NCBI GenBank assembly: GCA_018376445.1
Contig: JAHABL010000006.1
Coordinates: 93,245 to 157,244, forward strand
Source: Mycobacteriales bacterium
Lineage (GTDB): Bacteria; Actinomycetota; Actinomycetes; Mycobacteriales; Mycobacteriaceae
DNA: 64,000 nt
Direction of reading: 5' to 3'
Under the pieces are notes generated by a model. The model made no database searches and had not been told where the DNA came from. It saw nothing but the letters and a program-made list of their open reading frames with translations. Numbering within the stretch: position 1 is the first letter of the stretch; each line of letters starts with the position of its first letter. Below, piece after piece: positions 52,991 through 61,936 of this stretch. Both the position numbers and the translations under genes were made by a program.

Positions 52991-53683
52991 CTAGCCGACG
53001 GTGCAGGACGAGACGATCACGCCGTCCACCGTCAGCGACGCCGTCCACATATTCGTCTGGAATGCCGGGGAAATATCCGGCGGAATCTCCACCCACAGGA
53101 TCATCCCATCCGCCGTCGGCTCCATGCGCGTCCATCCACGGTACTGGTACTCACCCTTCACCTTCGGAGTGGAAGACTGCGCCACCACCGCCGAGTTACG
53201 GGCGATCACCCCATTCCGCACCCCCACCAGACGCTGATTCTTCCCCTGGTTGGTAGCGAAGGTAAAAAGCGACAGTTTAGACGAATCCAACTGGCCCGCC
53301 AGCACATACTTGACGAGCAGGCCCCCACGGGAACTCGTAAACACCGCTGCTGCCTTCCCCCGTGGCAACGAGTGCTGAGACGGGGCATTGCAGCGAGACA
53401 GTCGGCGCTCCGGCGCACCCAGGCGACGATTCAACCCCAGGTCCTCCGTCACCTCCAACGAGGCACGGCTCTTCGCCGTAGTAGCAGACGAACTACCGGA
53501 GCTAGCGGACTTGTCACCCTGCTGCGTGGACCTCTGCTGCCCAGTGCTCTGCGCACTGGAACTGGCGGTGGATTGGCTCGTGGCGGTGCCCTCTACTTCC
53601 GAGCCGCAGCCGGCCACAGTAAGGGCCAGAAAGACGGCAGCCGCCGGTGCGATAAGGCGGGTTGCGAGGCTGCGGGGCTGCAT
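52991..53683 (-). CDS. Putative lipoprotein, unknown function
   Basis: 230 residues. Signal peptide with lipobox LTVAGC (cysteine near 26), then a Ser/Gln/Thr-rich linker of about 60 residues, then a beta-rich domain (AAAVFTSSRGGLLVKYVLAGQL, WTASLTVDGVIVSSC) with two cysteines. AGGAG lies five bases before ATG 53683. I recognise no family; the serine linker is typical of cell-wall-anchored actinobacterial lipoproteins. Confidence 0.75.
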   Translation of the reverse strand: MQPRSLATRLIAPAAAVFLALTVAGCGSEVEGTATSQSTASSSAQSTGQQRSTQQGDKSASSGSSSATTAKSRASLEVTEDLGLNRRLGAPERRLSRCNAPSQHSLPRGKAAAVFTSSRGGLLVKYVLAGQLDSSKLSLFTFATNQGKNQRLVGVRNGVIARNSAVVAQSSTPKVKGEYQYRGWTRMEPTADGMILWVEIPPDISPAFQTNMWTASLTVDGVIVSSCTVG

Positions 53684-54006
53684 GATTCTCCTAGGCAGGG
53701 GTGGCCGAATAAGTTCTCTCCCCCAGGCTACCGGCAGACGAGCGCGCTGCCGTATCGATGCGGGAATAATCATCAAACAATTTTGTTGTTACTATCAGGT
53801 GGATAGTTTTTCACGGGTATGATCGCCAAACGACCGGGCTATCCGTCCACTAGGTTGCAAGGTCGTCGAGCTGCTGAGCTGGTGGGCCGCCAGGCAGTGG
53901 TCCACCGGGCCCTCGGCCCAGCAGTGCCAACCGGCACAATCCACACAAAGATAACTACAACAGCTGGCTCCCACTAAACCCATACCGCACTACACAAGGA
54001 GATATT
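53684..54006. other. Divergent intergenic region of lipoprotein and gpx
   Basis: 323 bases without a supported gene. A T/A-rich stretch (53765-53815) probably holds promoters. No operator or RNA family was recognised. Confidence 0.4.
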
Positions 54007-54495
54007 GTGAGCGGGTTTTACAACCAGAATTTCCAGGTCCAAACCACTGCCGGAGACACCATCAACCTTGACGACTTTTCCGGCAAGGTACTGCTAGTGG
54101 TCAACACAGCCTCCAAGTGTGGATTCACCCCACAGTTTGATGGTCTGGAGAACCTCTACCAGGAATACAAGGACCGCGGCTTCTACATTATTGGCTTCCC
54201 CTGCAACCAATTTGCCCAGCAGGATCCCGGCACCAACCAGGAGATTAGCGAATTCTGCCGCCTCAACTACGGCGTCAGCTTCCCCATGATGGCCAAAGTA
54301 GACGTAAACGGCGACAACGAATCTCCCGTCTACACCTACCTGAAGTCCCAGCAGAAGGGTGTGCTGGCCAGCAAGATCAAGTGGAACTTCACCAAGTTCC
54401 TCATTGGTCGCGACGGCACCGTCCTGAAGCGCTACTCCCCCACCACCGAGCCCTCCAAGATCGCTTCCGACATTGAGGCGGCACTGGCTAAGTAG
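54007..54495 (+). CDS. Thiol/glutathione peroxidase (BtuE-like)
   Basis: 162 residues reducing hydroperoxides, most likely with thioredoxin or mycothiol. The peroxidatic cysteine is in NTASKCGFTPQF, the glutamine in GFPCNQFAQQDPG, and the tryptophan in KWNFTKFLI, the full triad of Cys-type Gpx. GTG 54007 follows AAGGAG by five bases. A strong terminator ends the unit. Confidence 0.93.
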   Translation: MSGFYNQNFQVQTTAGDTINLDDFSGKVLLVVNTASKCGFTPQFDGLENLYQEYKDRGFYIIGFPCNQFAQQDPGTNQEISEFCRLNYGVSFPMMAKVDVNGDNESPVYTYLKSQQKGVLASKIKWNFTKFLIGRDGTVLKRYSPTTEPSKIASDIEAALAK

Positions 54496-54526
54496 CATCG
54501 GTAGCCTGCCTCCGAGCGAGGCAGCC

Positions 54527-54569
54527 AGCGGCGCGGATAGGTTACACGCCTACCGCGCCGCTTTTTTTC
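54527..54569 (+). terminator. Rho-independent terminator of gpx
   Basis: AGCGGCGCGG/CCGCGCCGCT stem, extended by TAGG/CCTA, followed by seven T residues. A smaller CTGCCTC/GAGGCAG hairpin precedes it. Confidence 0.92.
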
Positions 54570-54672
54570 TGCCCACAGGACGGGGCAGGTTCAGTCGGGG
54601 CAGGTTCGGTCGGAACAAATACGGCGGAGGCAAGTTACCTGCACGCCGGGCCTGTTTTGGCAGAATGAGGGT

Positions 54673-55273
54673 ATGGGTTTGCACTTAGAACGCATGGTGG
54701 CCGGCGAATGGTACAACCCCGCCGAGGATCCAGATTTGGCGGAGGCGTATGCAAAGTGTCAGCGGGAGCTGGCGCGGTTTAACGCTACACGCGTGGAAGA
54801 GGATGCGCTGCGGGCGGAGATTCTGCGTGGCCTGTGGGGGGAGTTTGGGGAGGGATCGGTGGTGCGGGCAGCCACTGGTGTGCGAGTTTGGGTTCAATAT
54901 CCGTGTGGGGCGGGACTGTTTTGTGAATTTTGATGCGCTGTTTTTGGATACGAATACGGTGACGTTGGGGGATAGTGTGCAGGTGGGGTCCCGGGTGCAG
55001 TTTGTGACGCCAATTCACCCGATTGATGATGTGGAGATGCGGGCTGCTGGGTGGGAGCGATCCGCGCCGATTGTGGTGGGCGACAATGTGTGGATTGCGG
55101 CTGGGGTGACGGTGTGTGCGGGGGTGACGATTGGGGAGAACAGTGTGATTGGGTCGGGCAGTGTGGTGACGCGCGATATTCCGGCGAATGTGCTGGCGGT
55201 GGGTACGCCGTGTCGGCCGGTACGGGTGTTGCACCAGCCGGAGGAGCCGGGGAATCCGACGTTGGGTGCCTAG
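54673..55273 (+). pseudogene. Maltose O-acetyltransferase-like gene with a frameshift
   Basis: The first frame (from ATG 54673) encodes the maltose/galactoside acetyltransferase N-terminus (MVAGEWYNPAEDPDLAEAYAKC) up to VVRAA; the homologous continuation QPLVCEFGFNIRVG lies in another frame and runs through the left-handed helix (VGDNVWIAAGVTV, IGSGSVVTRDIPANVLAVG) to the stop at 55273. Removing one G from GGG at 54866-54868 restores one 199-residue protein. So a single-base insertion has broken the gene, or the base is a sequencing error. Confidence 0.88.
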
Positions 55274-55297
55274 CCTAGCTGGGGTTTCTGTAGGCGC

Positions 55298-55792
55298 TTA
55301 GCTGGGGTTGCTGCGTTCGGTGCGGACGACGTAGTCGGTTATTTCGGCGAATTGGCTGAAGGTGCGGAACCAGGGGTCCCGGCCGAAGCGTTTGGGGGTG
55401 GGGCGGCGGAAGTCCCATTGGGGGAGGTCTGCGATGTCTTTAGTGGGGAAGTCTTCGTGGTAGTCGAGGCGCTGGATGGGGGCGTTGCCGACGACTCCGC
55501 GGAGGTGGACGATGCTTTCGTTGAGGTCCAGGGTGGGTTCGGCACTGCAGGGGCGGATGAGGATGCCACCTATGCGGAGGTGGGGGATGCCGGCGAGGTA
55601 TTGGACGATGCTGATGCTTTGCTGCATGGGGTGGTAGACGCCCATGATGATGGGGACGATCCAGGGGCTACCTTTGGCGGGGAGGGGTGAATCGAGGGGA
55701 CGTTCGTCTGCGCTATCCCCCCACAGGTGGGCGAGAGTAGTGACGCCGCAGCCGGGGTAGGTGCCGACGAGGTGGATGAGTGGGATGGCCAT
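55298..55792 (-). CDS. P-loop-like protein of unknown function (DUF6668-like)
   Basis: 164 residues. The start resembles a degenerate Walker A (HLVGTYPGCGVTTLAHLWG), followed by strands ending in IVPIIMGV, GGILIRPC and RGVVGNAPIQRLDY. This resembles DUF6668-type proteins seen in actinobacterial conjugative or secretion gene groups, but the key lysine is Val, so nucleotide binding is doubtful. Last gene of a three-gene operon, nine bases after the previous stop. Confidence 0.65.
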   Translation of the reverse strand: MAIPLIHLVGTYPGCGVTTLAHLWGDSADERPLDSPLPAKGSPWIVPIIMGVYHPMQQSISIVQYLAGIPHLRIGGILIRPCSAEPTLDLNESIVHLRGVVGNAPIQRLDYHEDFPTKDIADLPQWDFRRPTPKRFGRDPWFRTFSQFAEITDYVVRTERSNPS

Positions 55793-55800
55793 GGTGTTAC

Positions 55801-56877
55801 CTAGTTTCGGGCAGGCGGGGGTGTGGGCTGAGGGGCGGGTACGCCGTGGGGCAAGGTACCGTTGGGTGGAGGAGTACCGTTAGGCTGGGTGCCGGGTTTC
55901 TTCCCGGCTTTTTCATTTGCGGCTTGTGCTGCAGCTTCTTTAGCTGCTTTTTCGGCGGCTTTTTTGGCTTCTTCTTTTTTGCGGAGTTCCTCGACGACTT
56001 TGAGGTTGGGCCGCATTCCGGTGATACGGAGGCCTACGCCGGGGAGGTTTTGGACGTGGTAGTCCCCTACCCAGGTTTTGTTGTGGTGTTCGTCACCTTT
56101 GGGGCGCCAGTCGACGATGACGGTGTACCAGCCTGGTTCTGCGGGACGGATGGTGGTGCACCATTCGAGTGGTTGTTGGGGAAGTGAGTCGATGGTGCTG
56201 GTGACGGTTTGAGTGTCTACCCAGTCGCCGCTGATGAGGGCCATGACGCCGGGGGCGGAGCGGGTGCCGAAGTATTGCTGCTCCATGGTGGCGAGGAGCC
56301 CTTCGGGAGTTATGATGGTGCCGCCGGCGTTGGAGATGTAGGGGTTGGCGGACTGGGGGATGCACCATTGTGTGGTAGAGGGGGCGGCGGTTGTGGTGGT
56401 GGGAGCCGCCTGGGTGCCCTTGGTGGTGTGGCTGTGGGTGAGTCCGAGCCCTAGCCCGAGGGCGAGGATGAGTGTGGGGGTGAGGAGTGCTCCCGCGTAG
56501 ATGAGGCGTTTTTTTATGTGTTCGGGTGTGCCACTGCGGGTTGCGGGGATTTTGGGTTCTTGTTGTTTTTTGGGTACCTGGGGTTTTTTCCGGGTGTTGG
56601 GTGCTTTCTGGGATTGAGGATTTTGGGAGCCCTTGGAGGATTTTGTGGAGGCGGTGGTGCTGGCCGGGATGGCGGCGAGGGCGTCGTCGAGGCTGAGGAG
56701 TGGGCCGGCGGTGGTGGAGGCGTATCGCGGGTTGGGAGCGCCAGCGGTGCCAGGAGTGCCGGCGGGTGCCTCGGTGGTGGTTGGGCGGTTGGGGAATCCG
56801 GTGGGGCGGTTTCCTGTCGTCGCTCCGTTGGCGTCCCACTGGCTGAGCCAGTCCCGCCAGTCGCTATCAAAAAGCAC
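55801..56877 (-). CDS. Bitopic membrane protein (DUF8176-like outer domain)
   Basis: 358 residues: a 120-residue disordered, Pro/Thr/Lys-rich cytosolic part, a membrane helix at about 125-147, and an outer domain whose pattern (WCIPQSANPYISNAGG, VMALISGDW, STIDSLPQQPLEWCTTI, PGVGLRITGM) recalls DUF8176 proteins. A Lys/Ala/Glu helical segment and a Pro/Asn tail end the protein. GTG 56877 overlaps the stop of the glycine-zipper gene (TAGTG). Function unknown; cotranscribed with the neighbours. Confidence 0.7.
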   Translation of the reverse strand: MLFDSDWRDWLSQWDANGATTGNRPTGFPNRPTTTEAPAGTPGTAGAPNPRYASTTAGPLLSLDDALAAIPASTTASTKSSKGSQNPQSQKAPNTRKKPQVPKKQQEPKIPATRSGTPEHIKKRLIYAGALLTPTLILALGLGLGLTHSHTTKGTQAAPTTTTAAPSTTQWCIPQSANPYISNAGGTIITPEGLLATMEQQYFGTRSAPGVMALISGDWVDTQTVTSTIDSLPQQPLEWCTTIRPAEPGWYTVIVDWRPKGDEHHNKTWVGDYHVQNLPGVGLRITGMRPNLKVVEELRKKEEAKKAAEKAAKEAAAQAANEKAGKKPGTQPNGTPPPNGTLPHGVPAPQPTPPPARN

Positions 56878-58496
56878 TACTTGTTGTCCTTTTTGGGAGT
56901 GTGGAAGGCCTTGTCGAGCTTCTTCTGGAACTGCTTGGCGTCCTTGTTAAGGTCACTCTTGTTTGGCTTCTTCATCGGTTTGTCGGTGGGGAGCTTCCCT
57001 ACCTGGCCAGCTTTTCCAGCCTTCTTGCTGACTTTGTAGACCTTTCCGACTTTGCCGAGCTTCCCTACTTTGTCCAGCTTTCCGGACTTGCCGAGCTTGC
57101 CGGTCTTGTCGCGCTTCAGCCCGGCCTTATTAGCACGCTGCTTGATCAGGGTGGGGATCTCCTTGATGTCCTGGAAAGTGGCCTTCACGTTCTCCGGCAC
57201 GCTGGAGTAGTCCAGCGGGTAACGGTCGGCATCGACGGGGACATAGTTATCCCGTGCGCGGGCAGAGTTCTCCAGGGAGACGACGGCCGCCGTCACTCCG
57301 GAGACAGCTGCGTGGGCTACGCCGCCAACGACTGTCGCACCGAAAAGTGCTCCGGCGGTTCCGGCGAGAGTTCCTCCGGCGAGTGCACCGGTTACCAGTC
57401 CGACGGGTGCTCCCAGTAGTAGGCCGGCGCCGAGGCCAAGGCCGGTGAGTGCAGCAGTTCCTGCCACGGTGATGGCGACGCCTGTGGCTGCACCAGCTAG
57501 TGCGCCGCCGACGAAACCAAGGGCGGCGCCGGGGAAAACAAGTACGGCACCTGCTGAGCCAAGTACGGCACCGACGGCCGATCCGCCCCCGATACCGACG
57601 GCACCTCCAACGACTGCGCCAACACCGGCCACGACAGCTGCACAGGGAATACCGATGACGGCGCCAACTCCGGCAAGAGCAGCGCCGACAGCTGCACAGA
57701 TTCCTCCTGCTGCGGCACCTGCGGCACCGCCGACTCCGGCTGCACCCACCGTGCCAACAACGGCAAGGCCGACGAGTGCACCGGCAGCTGCACCACCGAC
57801 TCCGCCGCCCACGAATCCGGCTCCGCCAAGGAGGGCTGTGCCGCTCATTGCTCCAGCGACTGTGAGCGCAACGGTGAGGGCGGTACCTGCGGTCAGACCG
57901 AGTACTGCACCACCGATCACGGTGGCGATGGGCAGGGTGGATGCGCCGATGAGTGTTCCAGCTGCGCCGCCCACGACAGCTCCGGCGGCGGCGGCCGGTA
58001 CGCCAACGAGTATGGCACCGGCGGCCGGGAACGCTATGGCAGCGGCTGTTTTCTTGAGAATCTGGGGATCATTTTTCAGTGCCTGTGGGTCGCGGAGCAG
58101 GATCGCGGGGATCCGCGGAAGGTAAGTGGGTGCGGTGAAGCCGTTGACGGCGTGTTCTACACCACTCTTCGCTGCCGCTTTAAGGGCTTTCTTGTCGGCG
58201 ACGGTGGCTTTGAATGTCTCCCCTTTGCTGATGAGGTAGAGGCCCTTGTAGGGTTTCGGCGCCGGTTTACTGGGTTTGGGTGCGGGTGCGGCGGGGTAGG
58301 TGGGGTATACGGGGTAATACTCTGGGGGCTGGTTGTAGGTGTTGCCGGTTCCCTGGTTGGGGTTCTGGTTTTGGCTTTCGGAGGGGGCTTTGTCGGGGCC
58401 GAACTGGGGGGTGGTGTCGACGTCGGCGTGGGCTAGTCCGAGGCCAAGGGTGGCGGTGAGTGCGAGGGCTACAGGGAGCGAGTGAGTTTTCTTCAT
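56877..58496 (-). CDS. Secreted glycine-zipper protein with Lys/Gly repeat tail
   Basis: 539 residues of unusual design. A signal peptide (1-24, ending AHA) is followed by a Gln/Asn/Pro-rich linker (35-82) and a short helical region. Residues 150-408 are almost entirely Gly, Ala, Val and Leu in GxxxG-type repeats (AGAVVGGAAGTLIG, GGVGGAAAGALVG, AGVGAVVGGAVGIGGG), enough for many membrane-spanning hairpins or a pore assembly. The tail (461-539) is basic with KLGK/KVGK repeats. I know no named family for the whole. It heads an operon with the two genes after it; a membrane-inserted or secreted pore-like protein is a reasonable guess. Confidence 0.7.
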   Translation of the reverse strand: MKKTHSLPVALALTATLGLGLAHADVDTTPQFGPDKAPSESQNQNPNQGTGNTYNQPPEYYPVYPTYPAAPAPKPSKPAPKPYKGLYLISKGETFKATVADKKALKAAAKSGVEHAVNGFTAPTYLPRIPAILLRDPQALKNDPQILKKTAAAIAFPAAGAILVGVPAAAAGAVVGGAAGTLIGASTLPIATVIGGAVLGLTAGTALTVALTVAGAMSGTALLGGAGFVGGGVGGAAAGALVGLAVVGTVGAAGVGGAAGAAAGGICAAVGAALAGVGAVIGIPCAAVVAGVGAVVGGAVGIGGGSAVGAVLGSAGAVLVFPGAALGFVGGALAGAATGVAITVAGTAALTGLGLGAGLLLGAPVGLVTGALAGGTLAGTAGALFGATVVGGVAHAAVSGVTAAVVSLENSARARDNYVPVDADRYPLDYSSVPENVKATFQDIKEIPTLIKQRANKAGLKRDKTGKLGKSGKLDKVGKLGKVGKVYKVSKKAGKAGQVGKLPTDKPMKKPNKSDLNKDAKQFQKKLDKAFHTPKKDNK

Positions 58497-58743
58497 GCGC
58501 TCAATTCCAACGGTGTGTTTGAATGGGTCGCGCAGCAGTGTAGTTGGGGGTGTGGATGCGGTGGGGACCTACTTTTGGGTTTCTGTGGGGTTGTGTGTTC
58601 CTTTTTTACGTTTGAACTGGGGTTTTGTTGGTTTTAGGGACGTTGTTTTTTGGTGGGAAAGTTTTTTGGGCTACATAGCTAAATAGGCTGCACCCCACGC
58701 TGAGTGTGCGTGGGGTGCAGTGTGGAGTTCTCGGAGAAAGCGT

Positions 58744-59277
58744 TTATTTGTCGGAGGAGGTGGGGGGTTCGATGGGGCCGTCTTTCTTGGTGTGATTGTC
58801 GGGTTCTGCAGGGTGTGCTGGGCCTGTGGGGCCGTCGGTGGGGGCGGCGAAGTACGGGCCAGGGTAGGGGAAGGTGTTATTGAAGGACGGGCCGGGGTTG
58901 TGCGGGTAGACGGGGTTGCTGAAGGGTGCTGCACCGTTGGGGGTTCCGGCGGGGTTGTCGCCGGTGGGGTTGATGGGTGCGTAGTACTTGTGTCCGTCGT
59001 AGTAGAGGCCGTTGGCGGCGGCTTCTTTTTGTTTCTTCTCGTGGTAGTAAGACAGCACGATGAAGACGATTTGTCCGATGTTTCCGGTGATAAGGACGAT
59101 GAGCAGCCAGGCGACCCAGGGGAGGCCGGCGACGTCGACGTTGCGGAGTTGGATGACGCGGACGATGGCCCAGATGAAGATGGCGATTCCGAAGAGGCCG
59201 ACGATGCCGCTCAGGATGACGGCAGTGACAGAAATGCCGTATTCGAGTTCGTTTGCAGCGAGAAGCATGGTGTTCAT
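58744..59277 (-). CDS. PLDc_N-type membrane protein
   Basis: 177 residues. Two membrane helices (about 16-40 and 54-78) with WAIVRVIQLRNVDVAGLPWVAWLLIVLI matching the phospholipase-D nuclease N-terminal (PLDc_N, YxlE-like) pattern, but no catalytic PLD domain follows; the rest is a Pro/Gly/Asn-rich disordered tail. Such short proteins act in envelope stress signalling or as immunity-like partners in other bacteria; the role here is unknown. It diverges from a GntR-type regulator and may share its operator. Confidence 0.75.
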   Translation of the reverse strand: MNTMLLAANELEYGISVTAVILSGIVGLFGIAIFIWAIVRVIQLRNVDVAGLPWVAWLLIVLITGNIGQIVFIVLSYYHEKKQKEAAANGLYYDGHKYYAPINPTGDNPAGTPNGAAPFSNPVYPHNPGPSFNNTFPYPGPYFAAPTDGPTGPAHPAEPDNHTKKDGPIEPPTSSDK

Positions 59278-59394
59278 GGTGGTTCTTCCCCGATTGGTGG
59301 TGTTGTCATTATGTAGAACGGACGAGCGTCTGGAAATGTTCCATCCATTTTGGTGATGGTGTTTTGTCGATTTGTTCTTGCACCGAACACACAC

Positions 59395-59421
59395 CCTTGT
59401 GTTACTATTACTAATACAAGG
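59395..59421. promoter_or_regulatory. GntR/YtrA-type operator
   Basis: CCTTGTGTTA (59395-59404) and TAATACAAGG (59412-59421) form an inverted repeat with nine of ten matching positions and a seven-base spacer, in the divergent promoter region. A further half-site CCTTGTGTAA follows at 59435-59444, just before the gntR start. Confidence 0.72.
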
Positions 59422-59453
59422 GATACAAGATGGACCTTGTGTAAGGATACACC

Positions 59454-59849
59454 ATGATCATCACCATCAACCCACATTCTGAGATACCCATTTTCCAGCA
59501 AATTCACGACCGCATCGTAGAGGCGATCGCCCAAGGCACTATCCGCCCCGGCGAACAACTAGCCCCAGTGCGTTCGCTAGCTACGGATTTCGGTATCAAT
59601 CCCGCCACCGTAAAGAAGGCCTATGACCTACTGAAAGCAGAAGGCATCATCACCACATCAATGCGGGAAGGAAGCGTGGTAGTGGAGAATACCACTCCAC
59701 ACCCAGACCATGTTGCACAGTTCCAAACCGAGTTAACAACCCTATTGGCGAAGGCTCACTGCCAAGGTGTTAGTCCAGACGATATAAGCACACAGGTCAA
59801 CACGGTCTTGGAATCTTTTACAACGACGACAGAAGAGAAGGGCGTATAG
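59454..59849 (+). CDS. GntR family regulator, YtrA subfamily
   Basis: 131 residues. The winged helix is QIHDRIVEAIAQGTIRPGEQLAPVRSLATDFGINPATVKKAYDLLKAEGII, followed by only about 50 residues of effector part, the short YtrA type. These regulators usually control adjacent transport or membrane genes. AAGGA precedes ATG 59454; the next gene starts two bases after its stop. Confidence 0.92.
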   Translation: MIITINPHSEIPIFQQIHDRIVEAIAQGTIRPGEQLAPVRSLATDFGINPATVKKAYDLLKAEGIITTSMREGSVVVENTTPHPDHVAQFQTELTTLLAKAHCQGVSPDDISTQVNTVLESFTTTTEEKGV

Positions 59850-59851
59850 CC

Positions 59852-60946
59852 ATGTCCATTGCATTGTCTGCGCTACTATTCGCGATTGTTCCCCTACTAT
59901 GGCTCAGTCTGCCAGCACTGGTCCCCCACAACAGCCCACTAGGTGTGAGCGTGCCGGTGGCACACCGAAATGATCCCGTTATTGGTGCCGGCTGGCGCCG
60001 CTTCCATATCACGAACGCTGTGGTGGCCGTAGCGCTAGCTGCGATTGTTATCGTGTGCGGGCTTGTTTTACCGGAACAGCAGGCTGCTGTGGTGTTGTCC
60101 GTGTTCATAATGCTACAGGTACTGTCACTGATGCCCATCTGGTGGTGGGCTGGCCAGATCATCCGCCAGAAAAAGGCAGAAGAGCGCTGGTTTGACGATG
60201 CCCGCGTGGAGGTTGCCGGCTCAGTAACGCCAGGCACCCCCGCCAATGCGATGCCGCGAGTACCAGTTCCGTGGCCACTCTATGTGGGAGCGTATGTGGT
60301 GGCCGCCCTTACCGCGCTGGTGTTGTGGCTGCGGTGGGACGCAATTCCGGCTTCGATACCCGACCCCAATGGCTCTGCTGGCGATATGGTGGCGAAAAAT
60401 GTGGGCACTGTGTTTGGTCCCGTCTTTTTTACCCTCGGACTAGTGACCGTATTGCTGCTGGCGGCCTTACTTGTGGCGTTTAACCCTGGGCGATTTCGCA
60501 CTGCCACCTCACGATCCGCACGACTACGCGCAGGACTGCTGTTTGAGGCAATGCAGCAGGATTTGGGGTGGGTAACGGTGTGCTACTCCCTCGGGTTGAG
60601 TGCGCTGGCATTGTCGGTAATGCCGCCGTTTGCGGATGCGACGAAGGCGGTAACGTTTGTTGGCGTATCACTACTCCTAGTACCCATTGTGGCGATGCTG
60701 GCACATATGGTGCGGGTAGGCCGCTCTGTTCCGGTAGACCCGGATGATGCGGATGGCCGTAACCAGGATGAGTTCTACCGGTTGGGCCTGTTTTACGTGA
60801 ACAAGGACGATCCGGCAATGTTCGTGGATCGGCGTGCAGGCGTTGGCATAGATGTCAACTGGGGCAACCCGCGCGGTGTACTGCTAGCACTGGGTATGCT
60901 CGTAGCAGTAGCAGCGCTGATCTGCGTGCCGGCCTTCATTTGGTAG
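59852..60946 (+). CDS. DUF1648/DUF5808 membrane protein
   Basis: 364 residues with about eight helices. A DUF1648-like central part has WDAIPASIPDPNGSAGD, and the DUF5808-like end reads YRLGLFYVNKDDPAMFVDRRAGVGIDVNWGNP. These proteins are commonly paired with small GntR(YtrA) regulators in Gram-positive bacteria and are thought to act in envelope or antibiotic responses. ATG 59852 sits two bases after the gntR stop, so the pair is translated together. Confidence 0.88.
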   Translation: MSIALSALLFAIVPLLWLSLPALVPHNSPLGVSVPVAHRNDPVIGAGWRRFHITNAVVAVALAAIVIVCGLVLPEQQAAVVLSVFIMLQVLSLMPIWWWAGQIIRQKKAEERWFDDARVEVAGSVTPGTPANAMPRVPVPWPLYVGAYVVAALTALVLWLRWDAIPASIPDPNGSAGDMVAKNVGTVFGPVFFTLGLVTVLLLAALLVAFNPGRFRTATSRSARLRAGLLFEAMQQDLGWVTVCYSLGLSALALSVMPPFADATKAVTFVGVSLLLVPIVAMLAHMVRVGRSVPVDPDDADGRNQDEFYRLGLFYVNKDDPAMFVDRRAGVGIDVNWGNPRGVLLALGMLVAVAALICVPAFIW

Positions 60947-61072
60947 ACGTAAACACGTAGTGACATCATGTGAAGTACCCCGGGTTGTGTTCCTCACCAG
61001 CGTCAACGGTTCCTTGCAGAACATTCGACAGGCCTTCACCGGTAATCTCATCGATACTTTGTAGAGAAGTAA

Positions 61073-61110
61073 ACCCCTCACTGACGGGAGATCGCCCGCC
61101 AGTGAGGGGT
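61073..61110. terminator. Hairpin downstream of DUF1648 gene
   Basis: ACCCCTCACTG-CGGG pairs with CCCG-CAGTGAGGGGT around one mismatch and a six-base loop. No T-run on the plus strand; a possible terminator or an RNA-processing site before the AlkD-like gene. Confidence 0.5.
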
Positions 61111-61182
61111 CAACCCATCCGCAAGAAACCCACGTTAGGCCCGGAACGTGGCCGTCACCACACAACACAAAGGAGAAGCGGC

Positions 61183-61935
61183 ATGGGCGAGCACATCACC
61201 ATCCAGGCCAGCAGCGTGAGGGAACTCTGCGCACAGCTGGAGGAACTGGGCGAACCATCCCTGCGGGATTTCAACGCGCGACTCGTCCCCACAGAATCCG
61301 CCGACACGCTACTGGGCATCCGCATCCCCACCCTGCGACAGCTCGCTCAAGAACTTTGGCGGCACAACCGACCCCTGGCGGACGCCTTCCTGGCCGACCT
61401 CCCCCACCGCTACCTGGAAGAAAACCTTCTGCACATGCTGCTACTCAACCAGCTGCGGGAGGCTGACAGCTACACTGCTGCGCTGGAACCCTTCCTGCCG
61501 CACATCACCAACTGGATGGTGAGCGACGCAGCTGGGCCGAAGTTCACCATGGGGGAACTCCAACGGCTCGAACCACACCTGCACATTTGGCTGGCAGATC
61601 CCCACACTTACACATCCCGGGTGGGCGGGGTGCTGCTGATGGCCAACTATCTGCGGGACCTCTTCCGGACCGAACACCTGCAGTGGATCGCCCGCATCCC
61701 CAGCCAGGACTACTACAGCCATATGCTGCAAGGCTGGTATCTGGCGACTGCGCTTGCCACTCAACCCGACGCCATCTGGCCTGTCCTGCGGGACCCCGAG
61801 ACTGCCGGGGTGCCGTTGAGTGTGGAGGCGCGGCTGAAGGCGATACAGAAAAGTATCGAGTCCCGGCGGATTAGTGCCGACGACAAAACCGAACTGCGCG
61901 CCTTGCGGGCATCTATCCGCAGCGGGCACGCTTGA
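61183..61935 (+). CDS. AlkD-like DNA alkylation repair protein
   Basis: 250 residues of HEAT-like repeats (LLGIRIPTLRQLAQELW, LLMANYLRDLF, YYSHMLQGWYLATALAT). Matches the DNA alkylation repair family that removes bulky or cationic adducts; the catalytic-site tryptophan/aspartate pair (NWMVSDAAGPKF) is present. ATG 61183 is preceded by AAAGGAG. Its stop is one base away from the stop of the convergent PPE-like gene. Confidence 0.86.
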   Translation: MGEHITIQASSVRELCAQLEELGEPSLRDFNARLVPTESADTLLGIRIPTLRQLAQELWRHNRPLADAFLADLPHRYLEENLLHMLLLNQLREADSYTAALEPFLPHITNWMVSDAAGPKFTMGELQRLEPHLHIWLADPHTYTSRVGGVLLMANYLRDLFRTEHLQWIARIPSQDYYSHMLQGWYLATALATQPDAIWPVLRDPETAGVPLSVEARLKAIQKSIESRRISADDKTELRALRASIRSGHA

Positions 61936-61936
61936 G

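Noticed and set aside
57245..58125. Plus-strand open frames opposite the glycine-zipper gene
   Set aside because: They are antisense translations of GC-rich repeats, consist of Pro/Ala/Thr runs and have no ribosome site.
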